Assembly (NCBI GenBank): GCA_015680685.1 | Contig: MNCI01025588.1 | Span: 522,356-586,355 of the forward strand | DNA length: 64,000 nt | Reading direction: 5' to 3' | Source: Gnetum montanum | Lineage: Eukaryota; Streptophyta; Gnetopsida; Gnetales; Gnetaceae | Part shown: positions 25,369 to 36,868 of the stretch, in pieces | Position numbering within the stretch: position 1 is the first letter of the stretch | How the letters are laid out: each line of letters begins with the position of its first letter | Notes under the pieces: generated by a model | Seen by the model: only the letters and a program-made list of their open reading frames with translations | Database searches by the model: none | What the model was told of the DNA's origin: nothing | Translations under genes and position numbers: made by a program

Positions 25369-28300
25369 TTGTTGTACCCACTTTTTTGGGGTAATTGGAA
25401 TCAAGACTAAGTGCGGTCTTCACATCATCCCATGCAAGTTTGAGTAGTAAACCCCTTTAGTATGGCATTTTGAGTCACATTCCCAACTCTCAAGGATCTT
25501 TAGGAACCATTGGGATTCATAGTCCACCTTGTTGACTTCATTTTTGGTGATCCCTAAAAAACTTCGAAATTAAAGTTTTTCTAAGTGTTGGAGGTGATGT
25601 AGATTTTAGCTAATTTTCCTAGGACATCACAAGGCAAAATTCCTTAAAAATAGCATTATAAGACACCTTTTTAGCCTTCAAAGGTGTATAAGGATCATTT
25701 GAGATCATACCCTAGCATTTTAACACCATTTTAGCAAATTTTAGAAATTTCAAAAAGATGCCAAAAATTGGACTACACACATCAACATCAGTGAAATAAA
25801 CATTGTTGTTAAGAGCCCCAAATCTCATCAAAACTACATTTCGACATGTGCCTTAGATCCCTAGGGCCACAACAACTCATTGATAGCAATTTCAACACTC
25901 CATGGCTTAGAAAAAGGCACTTTTTCAATAGTTTTCTTAGCATTCTAAACATGGATATTTTATCTAAGTATGAAACATCAACAAATTTAGGACTCATTCC
26001 AAAAACTTTGAAATTGTTTTGTGTGATCCCATAGCACTCTACACCCTTGGTATGTAGCATTCCATGGCATTGCATGTTTCTTGGCATCCATAGATGGTCA
26101 TTACAACTATTTCTAGATGCAATTTTGGCTTTTCAAGAGTTAGAATTTTTAGCCTAAAACATCATTGAAATTTTTTCTAATTCTAGTATTGATGTCAACC
26201 CTAACACTGATGTTAGCATTGGTATCACTCCAATGAGGTCTACACAAGCACTTCAAAATGACATCTCATAATGTCTACAAACCTCCAAGGCCCCTCGCCT
26301 TCATCTCAGTAACCTCAAACATTAGTTTGGAGGCCAAACAAAGCTCTGAGAGCTCAAAAATCTAACTCTAGTGAAATGACCAAAAAGTTCACTAAGTGCA
26401 TCAATGACTTTGTATGGACAATTACATATGGAAGAAGTACATCAAAGAAGAAATAGAAAAAGGTGTCAAGGCTATGTATGCTTTTTAAAACAAGCGTAAG
26501 GATTTAGGACTTTAGGCTTGGAAGGCCATCAAACAAAATTTTTAGACTATCATCTATCCTATTGTATTGTATGGATGTGTTGTTTGGGGACCTGGACTTA
26601 GTGCTGAACTTTAGAAAGATATTGAAAGAATACAAAAATATTTCTTCTCAATAAGTTAAAGGTGAAGATGCAACACCTTACTCATTGTTATTGTGTGAAT
26701 GTGGTTTTTTTGCCTTTAGAAGTAGAAGCCTTGTGCCAATTTTTTACATACACTCATAGGTTGCATATTTCAAGGTAAGACAAATTCTCGAAAGTAGTTC
26801 TTGAGGATTCGCAAGACCATGGTTGGTATTTCTGGGGATGCAATCATTGAGAAAATGAAATATCTCTTAGCAAGACACGTGACAAAATCCTAAGTCTATT
26901 CATCAACTAGTCAAGTAGAAGGTTTTAACACAGATGTGGTCTAATGTGGAAGAAAAGAAACAATTTTATCTACACCACGTTATATCTAACAAACTAGATG
27001 TAGAAGCTCACTAACTCTTAGGTGCTATTCTCATCAAGTATCAAAATGCTATTAGCAAGCTTCACTTAAGTTCTTACCATCTTAGAATTGAAAGTGAAAG
27101 ATGGATTCAACTCCCTCAACAAGAACACATTTGTAGGTTATGCAAATTAGAAGCCCTTGAAGATGAGTTACATGTGTTTTGTTCTTGTGCTATGACTACC
27201 TATTTGAGACATCATTATAATATTACAATAAAAAGCCTATATGATATGTTTTTCATGCCTCCATTGGTGCTTGGTCGATTTGTAGAGTCTTATCTTTATT
27301 TTTTATGAAAATGTAATATCTATCCAATAGATCCTAGGGATTTTCAGATGTAATAAAACTTCATTTCATTAAGTGTGGTACTCACACTCTTAAAACTCAC
27401 AATACGACATCATTGAGCTTCATGTTCAACATTTTGGCTTTTCTCAAGCTTCTTGCATTCATCGATATTGTTTTGACATCATCTTAGTTTATTTCAACAA
27501 TAATTTGAATGTCTCAGAATTTGGAAGAAAAAACGTAGAAAAATATTAAATATTTTTCTAAGTGTTATGCTGATGTCGATGTTAATGTTAGTGTTAGCAT
27601 TAGTAGTGCTGGTATCATTGACCATAACGATAATAACTCTATGTCCAACATCTTCTCTCGACCTCCCTTAGCATTGTCTTGACACCATTCAAAGGATGAA
27701 ACAAGGTCTGAAACATGTAAAACTAACACTTGGTAAAAACTTGGAAAATTTTCTATGTGCTAGTGATGCTAACATTAATGTCAGCATCAACACCAGTGTA
27801 ACTTTTGATGGGACTAGGCATTGACAAAAATGTTAGTCAAAATTTCTATTTTTGAACTCTAGGTCAAAACTATACTTAATTCCAAGTTTGATTTTAGCAA
27901 ACCGAATACAAAATTGACAACTTTTGGTCTATAAATATGAGCTCAAAACACAAACTAGGGGCCAATTTTCTTGAAATTTGAAAGCACTTGTTAGATTTTA
28001 GGAGATCTATAGCATAAGCACCCACCACTATCTTAACACCCACATGCGTCTCGGCCACCTTCAATACCTTTTGTAATTTAGGATTTCCAAAGATTTATTT
28101 TTGGGCTTTCAAGGCACCTTCTAGAGTTAGAATTTTTTTTGGCTCTAATGTCAATGTTGAGAGCCTTAGCTAAAATAGCATTATTTTGGCCTTTGATCCT
28201 AGATTGCACCTACAATTACCTTATCCATAACCTAGCTCTCTAGAGGTTCAAATCCACTTTCAAAACCCATATTTTGTTCTTAAGTTGGATTTCTTTTACT

Positions 28301-28838
28301 AGTTCTATTACACTTACCATTTTCTATCTACACCTGTAATTTGGCCCTACATAAAAGGTGAACACTTTGCAATTTATCAATAAAGCATTTTATTATTTGG
28401 AAAAGGATCTAAAACCTATCTATCATATTGTAGCATCTTGTTTTTGTTATTTTACATCCATTTATTCATTTTTTATACTTAGAATTTATTCCATCTTTTA
28501 CATTACATTTCATACTTAGTCAAATTGTCAACATCTTATACTTGGCTATTTTTAGCATAAGAAATTCCATTGTTTAGGAGGGGATCTAAGATCCTTCTCT
28601 CAACATTGTAATCTTAATAGTTGAATATTCTATGCACTTTTTTCATAGATTCTATACTTAGTTTTTATTTCACCTTTCATACTCCATTCCATGCTTAGTT
28701 TATTTTCTGATAGTTTATACTTAGACACTTTTCTAGCTATTTATACTTAGTCATTTTTAATATTAAAACTTCATTTTTGCATCATTCCCCTTCCATTCTT
28801 GGTTTTTGTTTTGTAGCCTAAGTCTATATTATTGTACT
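25369..28838 (+). repeat. Long non-coding repeat unit, copy 1 (split by a LINE)
   Basis: Starts TTGTACCCACTTTTTTGGGG with AAGACTAAGTGCGGTCTTC, and matches copy 2 (28,839-31,240) in order over its whole length. Markers include TTCTAAGTGTTGGAG, AGGTCTACAC, AAACTTAATTCCAAGTTTGA-like words, GGTTCAAATCCAC, GGTGAACA(C/T)TT and AAAGCATTTT.ATTATTTGG. Without the LINE at about 26,400-27,372 the unit is about 2.5 kb. No protein is encoded. It could be a very long LTR or a tandem duplication of an unknown repeat. Confidence 0.6.
26400..27372 (+). mobile_element. 5'-truncated LINE fragment (C-terminal end of ORF2)
   Basis: Translating with many stops gives the region after the reverse transcriptase of a non-LTR retrotransposon: a YGCVVWGPGL-like word, then an IQKYFF-like word, and a Cys/His motif in ICRLCKLEALEDELHVFCSC. 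It closely matches the minus-strand LINE at 34,890-35,978. The tail ends in ATGTAATAAAACTTCATTT. It interrupts repeat copy 1. It is dead. Confidence 0.65.
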
Positions 28839-31240
28839 CACTTTTTTGGTTCTCTTCGAATCAAAACTAAGTGTGGTTTCGACATCCTTCAATGAGGATT
28901 TGAGCATCAAATCCCACAAATACATTGTCACAAGGCATACTATCAGCTCTTAAGGGCTGACAAGAACCATCCAGGTTCAAAATCCAACTTATAGACTCAA
29001 TTTTTCATGACCCCCAAAACTATTGGGAACCAAAAATTTTGTAAGTGTTGGAGATGATGCCAATCAAAAATTTATTAAGTGTTGAGTTATCATGGATTCT
29101 GCATGATGTGGGATCCCAAATGGTACATCCTAAGCTCCCTTAGCATCATAGAGTTCAAATGTTGAAGATGATGGGATGTCAAATTAGGTTTCTTTCAATA
29201 CTGTAGCATAAAATGCCCTAAAAATAGTCTTGCAAGATGCATTTATTACCTTCATAGACCTCTAGGGATCATTCAAGACCATATCACAACTTTTTGGCAT
29301 CAATTCCAACATTTGGAAAAATCTTGGAAAAGGTCAAAAAAAATTTGTGAGTGTTACTAGTGTTGATCTTGCATTAGTGTTAACATTGGCATCAATGTTG
29401 GTATCACCATTGCCAAGACTCATAAATCTTGCCAAAACTACATTCTAACATGTGCAATGACCTTCTAGGGATAGAATGACTTATTGGTAGTAGTTTTGGT
29501 GCTCCAGGCTTCTAGAATTAGCACTTTTTGCAAGTTTTCTAAAACTTGGAAAAGTAACATTTTTTAACTAAGTATGGAATATTGCTAAGGTTAGAACTCA
29601 TCTCAGCATCTCCAAATCATTTAATACACCAATTTTGTAGCATTTCATGGCATTGCAAATCTCTTAGTGTTTATATGAGGCTATTGCACCCCATTCCGAG
29701 TGCAATTCTGGCTTTCCAAGAGTTAAAATTTTCAACCTTAAAAATCGCCCAAAATTTTTCTAACTTTGGTACCTACACTAACGCTAACACAAGCATTGGC
29801 TTCACTCTGGCGAGGTCTACACCAATACTCCAAAATAGTTAGCATGGTGAGCTAATGCACCTTAGTGTAGTCAACTAGTGTGCCTTGGCATAGCTATCCA
29901 ATGTAGTTGGCTGGTGCACCTTGATGCAACCATCCATTGTAGTAGATTAGCACACCTTGATGTAGCTATTTGACATAGTTGATTGGCACACCTTGATTGG
30001 CTAGCATCAACATTAGTATTAGCATCTTCGACACTATTGATCTCAGGGTAACATAACCAATCTTAGTGTCTAGCATCATCTTCTTATTTCTTAGCTTCCT
30101 TGGTATCATCTTGGCACCTTGCAGCATTAGTTTAGAGAATATATGGAGCTTCAAAGATTTATTTTCAACACTTTGGTAAATTCATAAAAAAATTTCTAAG
30201 TGTTAGTAACACTAATATTGTGTTAACATCAATGTTGGTATCACCTTGACAGATTTTTGTGTTCATTGAGCTAAAGACCAAACTTGTTATTTTTAAACTT
30301 AGCAACAAGTTACGCTTAACTTTGAGTTCAATTTTAGCATCTCTAAGTTAAATTTAACAACTCTATACTTATAAATACAAGCTTAGAACACAAATTTCAG
30401 GTTGGATCTTTTGAGATTTGAGAGTACTTATTAAATTTTGAGAGATCTAAAGCATGAGCGCTTGCCATCATTGTAGCACCTACGTGCTTCTTGGTTACTT
30501 TTTGTACCTTCGATGATAATTTCTAGAGATAGATTTTTTGGGCTTTCGTAGGATCTTTTAGAGTTGGAATTTTTTCAACTCTAATGTCAAGGATGGGAAC
30601 CTTAGCTGAAACAACCCTGTTTTGGCTTAAAATTAACTCCAGATTGTGCCTACACCTTCTCCATCTATAACCTAACCCTCCAGAGGTTTAATTCCACCCT
30701 ATGAATCCATATTTTGCTTAAGATTTGAGATTCTTTGATTGGTTTTTATCACACTCACGTTTTTCTCCCTTTGTAGTTTAGCCCTTCCTAGGAGGTGAAC
30801 ATTTTAGCATTCATCAAGAAAGCATTTTCATTATTTGGGAAAGGATCTTGGACATTTTTCTAATATCATAGTGTCTTATTTTCATCCTTTATTGTTCATT
30901 TATTCATGTTCTATGCTTAAATTTATTATATCTCTTATATCACATTCCAAACTTAGTTAACATTTCAACATTTTTATACTTAGTCATTTTTCCACATAAA
31001 AATCTCATTTTTGGGAAAGAGATATGAAATCCTTCTCTGCACATAAAAATACTATTATTTTAATATCCTATGCCCTTTTATACAAGTTTTATTTCATTGT
31101 TTACATTTCATTTCATAATTTAATTTCTAATAATCAATACTTAGTCATTTTTTCAGTTATTTTACACTTAGTCATTCTTTACATTAAAACTTTATCATTC
31201 CCTATCATTGTTGGTTCATGTGTAGTAGGATAAGTCCATA
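28839..31240 (+). repeat. Long non-coding repeat unit, copy 2
   Basis: Direct, adjacent copy of the 25,369-28,838 unit, beginning TTGTACTCACTTTTTTGG and ending near GGATAAGTCCATATTTTATTAG. Copy 1 ends with the comparable CCTAAGTCTATATT. Divergence between copies is considerable. A 36-bp minisatellite is expanded only in this copy. Confidence 0.6.
29848..30003 (+). repeat. 36-bp minisatellite, about four units
   Basis: Units of the form (C/T)GCACCTTGATG(T/C)A followed by GTAGTTG.(C/T)TGG recur at about 36-bp spacing with substitutions and finish on a partial CACACCTTGATTGG. The array is absent at the matching place in repeat copy 1. Confidence 0.65.
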
Positions 31241-31241
31241 T

Positions 31242-31562
31242 TTTATTAGAGGTTTTGTACTCCTTTGTTTCATAATCATTGATATATCAAGAATTATATT
31301 GATCCGAAAACTAATAATGACCATGCACTAAGTTTTTCTAACACTTAGTTTGTGGAGGTGTCCTTGTAGCAATAAAAAGAATAGTTCTATAAGAACACAT
31401 GTTTGATTAGAGGCTTCATGTCCCTTCATCTCATTATCATCGATATATTGAGGGTTGTATCAATCTAAAGACCATTTATGGTTGCACACTAAGTATTTCA
31501 ACACTTAGCTCATGGAGGTATCCTTATGGGAATATAAAGAATGTTTCTACAAGAACAAAGTC
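31242..31562 (+). repeat. Tandem pair of about 160-bp repeats
   Basis: TTTTATTAGAGGTTTTGTAC at 31,242 and TTTGATTAGAGGCTTCATGT at 31,402 start two copies. They share CTCATTATCAT.GATATAT, AACACTTAG and CTCATGGAGGT.TCCTT-like words and end in ACAAGAACA. Confidence 0.65.
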
Positions 31563-32478
31563 TATCTTCATTTCTAAATACTAGATTTAAAAGAATCTCT
31601 AGGATATGACTAATAGTCCACTACTTGGAATGGACATAGTTTTGACAAGAAAAATAGACAATTCATAAGCAAATTTATTTGAATATTTTAAAAATTGGCA
31701 AATTAACATTACTACTTATAAGAGAACTTATATTTCAATTTATACCAAGGCCATTACAAAGGTGGTGGATGTCCCAATAGTGAGCAAAATGTTTTTCTTA
31801 TTTCATACATACTAGGAACATTTTAAGATTATATATTCTTCCAGCATTCGATCAAAAGTGTGGGCTGATTCTTAGGTTATCTTTGTTGGAGCTTTAGAGC
31901 ATATCTACAAATTTCATTTAAAGATTTATTGTAAAAATTAACATAGTTTGTAAGCTTACTATTCAACAATTTCCATCTATGTGCACTCATAATAAGTTAA
32001 AGAGTAAAGATTCCACTAGATATTCTAGGTTAGTTTTCAAAATTTCAAGGACTACCACACAATGATAATTAGAGCTACTTCTAAGAACTATGCATTTTGA
32101 AGATGAGATAATCATGAGAACTATGGATGAAGGCCTATCTCTTAAAAAATGAAGGACATGACTTTGTAGATATTTGATTTTTCTTGCCTCTTCTCATTAC
32201 AAATCATGATAGCCTAAATCCTTATGGATATTCCATCATCTGCACAGAGTATTAACTCACAGTCATAAAAGCTTACTTGGCTCTTCTTGAATGTCTAATA
32301 TGCTACTTCCATACTAGTTTTACCTATATAATCCCATTTCACCTCATCCACCTAAACTTATCTTAGCTTCCAATTGGTTCCAATTATTTCCTCATACTTG
32401 CTTCCTTGGGTGAATGATGTTAGATATATCATCAATGGTGCTTCATCACCCTAGTTGGCACTTTTCATTCATGCTCAC

Positions 32479-32760
32479 CTAAGTGGAAGATAATGCATGC
32501 TAATACTTTAAATTTCATTAATGAAAAAAACAAAGACATTATAGATTTAATTGCACATCCTTTTTTAGGTTTATTGTTGAATTAAAGACCTAGTAATGCA
32601 ACAATAGACAATGATATTAGATTTTCCATGAATTCTACTTTTCACCTTGGTCATCTCTCTAAGCCCTACCCATCTTAGTGGAAGATAATGCATGTTGATA
32701 CTTCAAATTTTGTTGGTGTAGAAAATAAAGACATTCTAGATTCAAATGCATGTATGTAGG
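32479..32760 (+). repeat. Pair of short direct repeats (about 90 bp each)
   Basis: AAGTGGAAGATAATGCATG (32,481) and TAGTGGAAGATAATGCATG (32,676) begin segments that both continue with ATACTT.AAATTT and AAAGACATT. The function is unknown. Confidence 0.5.
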
Positions 32761-34889
32761 AGTTTAGTAAATCACTATCGATATGTTACATTTTAAAATA
32801 ATAATATTTGTTTATTTAATGTTGTACAAAGTTTTCATTTATCATATGGTAAATGAGTTCTTATTTTTGCACTTTCTTTTTTATTTATTTCTTTTTAAGA
32901 CAATGAAATTAAACTTAGGGCTACTAGTGCTTATATAGCAAAGTAGCTATGATTTGCTATAAGAGTGTTTGACCACAACAATTCTCTATTTCTACAAAAC
33001 TAATAAGCAAGATAAGTATTAGAACCATAACATCCCTCTTGAAAAATAAGTGTCTAGATCACTATGCTAGATCCCAATTTATAACAAGAGTTAAGTATGC
33101 TTGTCACCAAGATTAAGAGGAAGGTCTTCAAGGACTTCACCTTGTTATAGAAGTTGTGCATATTTGCTTGCATGAAGACATCAAAGACTGGTATCTTCTA
33201 ATCCATTACAAACATGTTAAAGAATGTTGCAACTTATGAAATATACAAGATGATATGTTTAAATCATGGTGGATTATCCCATTCCTCTAAAAATTCTTGG
33301 CTCTCTAAAAGCAACACCTTTTTGTAATTATGCTAATTATTAAAATAACTGCAAATTATATTCACTTGTGTTACTCTTGTCTAACTTCCATAAATAGGGG
33401 CCTTCACCGTTTGCTTTCAAGATCTAAATGAAATTAAGTGGAAATAGTTGTATGATTGAAAATGAAGATGGATCATATCAAAATTATAATGTATGAGAAA
33501 TTTTTTAGGTGTAAGATATATCCATTTTATATCTCGAACCTTACCCACTTGGTGTTTTCTTGCCAAATGATAATGACTATAAAGAAACTTAGAGTTATAG
33601 TTCATTTGAACAAAGTGGATGATCAAGAATAGAGAATGCACTCTAGATTCTCCAATTAAATGATAATCAATGAATAATTCTAAGAAGTCATGATGAAAAA
33701 TTTATCCACTATTTTAAAATTTAGATAAGACCTAAAGTTATCTGTGTACCAAATAAAGACAACCTCAATGGAAGATGAACCATGATGTATATTTTTCAAG
33801 ATTATTGGCTAGTTTCTAATGCGTAACTAGTTAATTCTTATTTTTCTTAATAAACATGGTGACTGTTCTTTATTTATCTTGGATCTTATGTAGAAGTTAA
33901 TTGCCTTTTCTTTGGTAACCTATGAAAAAATATTTAGAACGAAAGAATTTGAAGTAGACTCTTTCATGACATTCTTTGATGTAAAAGGTAATATAATAAT
34001 TTCTTTGAGGGTAAGGTGATAATTAGGAATATGCCTAGAAGAATGCTCCCAAGTAGGCATAGGATGATAATACTAGAGAAAAGAAAATGCAATAATTACC
34101 AAAACTAAGTATTCAAAAAATTTCACAAATAAGATGTAACATTTCATCATTATGAATCTTAAACATTGATGGATTAGTGACATAAAGAGAAGGTGTTATA
34201 TAATATTTTTTCTTTAATAATTTTAACATTTTTGTTATTGTTAAGACTTGGAAAATTGAATACTATCCAAACATTTTTGTTACTATTTTTTTTTATTTTC
34301 CTAATAGAAGAAATACAAATTATGGAATACCTTTTAGAGGTTCCACTATTTTGATTCAAAATTCTCTTCATTAGTAACTTTTAATAGAAAAGGTAGATGA
34401 ATATAGCAAATACGTTTGGTTGAAATATTATAGAAAAAATTAATTAATTCTTAATTTTTACTCATTTGCATCTAAAAAAGCTTCAGTTTATAAACAAGAA
34501 GATTTATGAAAGGATTTTCTCATTCAATCCCTTAGTGTGACTACTTTTAGGAATGCTCATAGACAAAAAAATTTCTCGTTTCAATGACATTAATGGTAAA
34601 ATTAGGTCTTATTAGATTCCTACTAGTTGTTGGAATCATTAATGTTTATTAGAATGTGAAATATATGCATGGTGGAATTGATGCTTTGAGATATGTGGTT
34701 CAATCATAACAAAAAACAATTGTTAAATTAAGGATAAGGATTAGATCTATTGGTTCCAAACACCATAAATAAATATCCAAAACCAAATAATTTTACTTTT
34801 CTAGAACCAAGGTTACTTATGTATTGATTTTCTTAATTATATTCTAAAGAATGTTGGTAGCATCAAATGGTTTGCATAGGTAAAAAAAA
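32761..34889. other. AT-rich stretch, no gene seen
   Basis: Only short open frames occur on either strand. No conserved protein, RNA gene or repeat structure was recognised. Confidence 0.55.
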
Positions 34890-35978
34890 TAATTGAATAT
34901 CTTCATTACCATAATTTGTACAAGAAAGAAATACATGTAACTCATCTTCAAGGGCTCCTAATCTGCATAACCTACAAATGTGCTTTTCTTGGGGGAGTTG
35001 AATCCATCTTTCACTTTCAATTCTAAGATGATGAGAACTTAAACGACGTTTGCTAATAGCATTCTAATACTTGATTGAAATAGTAGCTACGAGGTAGTGA
35101 GCTTCTACACCTAGTTTATTAGATATAATGTGGTATAAATAAAATTGTCTTTTTCCTTCCACATTAGACCACATCTGTGTTAAAACCTTCTACTTGACTA
35201 GTTGATGAATAGACTTAGGATTTTGTTGTATGTCCTCCTAAGAGATATTCCATTTTCTCAACCATTGCATCCCTTGAAAATACGAACCATGGTCTTGTGA
35301 ATCTTCAAGAACAACTTTAGAGAATTTGTCTTACCTTAAGATATGTAAGCTATAAGTGTATGTAATGAATTGATACAAGGCTTCTACTTCTAAATGTAAT
35401 AAATCACATTTATATAATAACATTAAGTAAGATGTCTGCATCTTCACCTTTAATTCATTGAGAAAGAAAAAAAATTTTACACTCTTTTAATATCTTTTCG
35501 AAGTTTAGCACTCAATCTAAGTCCCTAAACAACACATCCATACATTATAGTAGGATAGATGATAGGTTGAAAATTTTTTTTTCTGACCTTCCAAGCCTAG
35601 AGTCCTAAATTCTTGTACTTGTTTTTGAAAGCATATAGAGCCTTGAAACCTCCTATTATTTTTTCTTTGATGCACTTCCCCCACATGTAATTGTTCATAT
35701 AAATGAGACCCAAATATTTAAAATAATATCATATTTGCACATTAGTATCTCCAAAATGGAAGTTATAATAAGTATCTCTTGTATCCTAGGTCATCAATAT
35801 GGTTTTATCTACATTCACTTGAAGACCAGACAAATGACAGTATTTTTCAAAAATTTTCAACATATTTTGCGTACCTTATGTAGTAGTGGAGATAAGGTAG
35901 CATCATTTGCATATATCTGAAGATTCACTACTTGGATGCCAAAGTTCAATAGCATGACTATCTTACTTGTTTCACAAC
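34890..35978 (-). mobile_element. LINE, 3' portion, split by element A
   Basis: On the minus strand the first 250 bases after the break encode the RT catalytic region with stops: LQIYANDATLSPLL, where YAND stands for the usual (F/Y)ADD box, then a GLQVN-like motif C. Downstream come TYGC/W-like words and the C-terminal Cys/His motif near 34,960-35,000, as in the LINE at 26.4-27.4 kb. The missing upstream part is at 63,453-64,000. Element A inserted between them. Confidence 0.75.
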
Positions 35979-36720
35979 TAATGAGTCGTGGTTGATTAGA
36001 CCGCATCGACATGATCCCATCGATGCTTATCTGTTAATGCATACCTGTCGACTTGATCTTATTGACATACTTTGTCCATTTGAGAGTTAGAATATTTTCT
36101 AAGTGCCTATGGTAGGAGTTGAGAAGTGTACGGGTTTTTATTTGAGCATTGATGTACTTGGACACTTTGGTGTGAACAATAATAAAGACAAGCTTTCTTG
36201 ATAAACCTTATAGCACTTGGACTTAGCTTAATATTTCCTTAATGCATTTATTATTCATGCACTTTATTAATTAGTTAATATCAAGTAATTAATGCGCATA
36301 AGTATGACCATATCAAGCATACGTTAATGCTTAGTAGTCCTAGTGGCACCTATGCTTGGTAACCTAGTAGTGTTGCAACGTGTTCAGAATGTGTATGGTA
36401 GATGGGAATGGATATTTATGTCAAGATTAGTTAGGCATTAATTAGTTTCTAAATTAATTAGTATTTAATTACTTTATTTTCTACACTTAGGTGAATTAAA
36501 TGAAAAAACATAAAAATGATACAAGTCATGTGCCTCAATTACACTTAACCATACACTTAAACCTCACAAGTGGAACTGGAAAGACAACAATCATGTCCCT
36601 GGAATTCACTTCCTCGATTAAGTGTACTTAGAGAGCTAAAGTCTACAAAATTTGATCAGATTGCTTAGTCAACGCTGGTGATTTGTATGATTGTGCATAT
36701 GGATTGCTCACTGCTCATCA
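35979..36720 (+). repeat. Element A 5' LTR
   Basis: Begins TAATGAGTCGTGG (the TG of a typical LTR decayed to TA) and ends GCTCATCA. The body matches the three pieces of the 3' LTR. It lacks about 65 bp around the TATA box that the 3' LTR still has (CCTATATAAATG at 53,545), so its promoter core is gone. Confidence 0.85.
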
Positions 36721-36738
36721 TTAGCGCCATTGCTGGGG
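36721..36738 (+). promoter_or_regulatory. Element A primer-binding site, tRNA-Asp type
   Basis: TTAGCGCCATTGCTGGGG directly follows the 5' LTR. It differs from the tRNA-Asp-complementary TTGGCGCCGTTGCCGGGG by three transitions only. Confidence 0.75.
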
Positions 36739-36868
36739 ACTTTGGTTAGCTACATGCATTATCTAGGAGTTAGTGAAACTATCCAATGATGTTGTAATGA
36801 AACTTAAAGTCAAAATCATTAAGAAAAATAATAATAACAAAAGCACACTATTTTTTGCAACAACTAAC

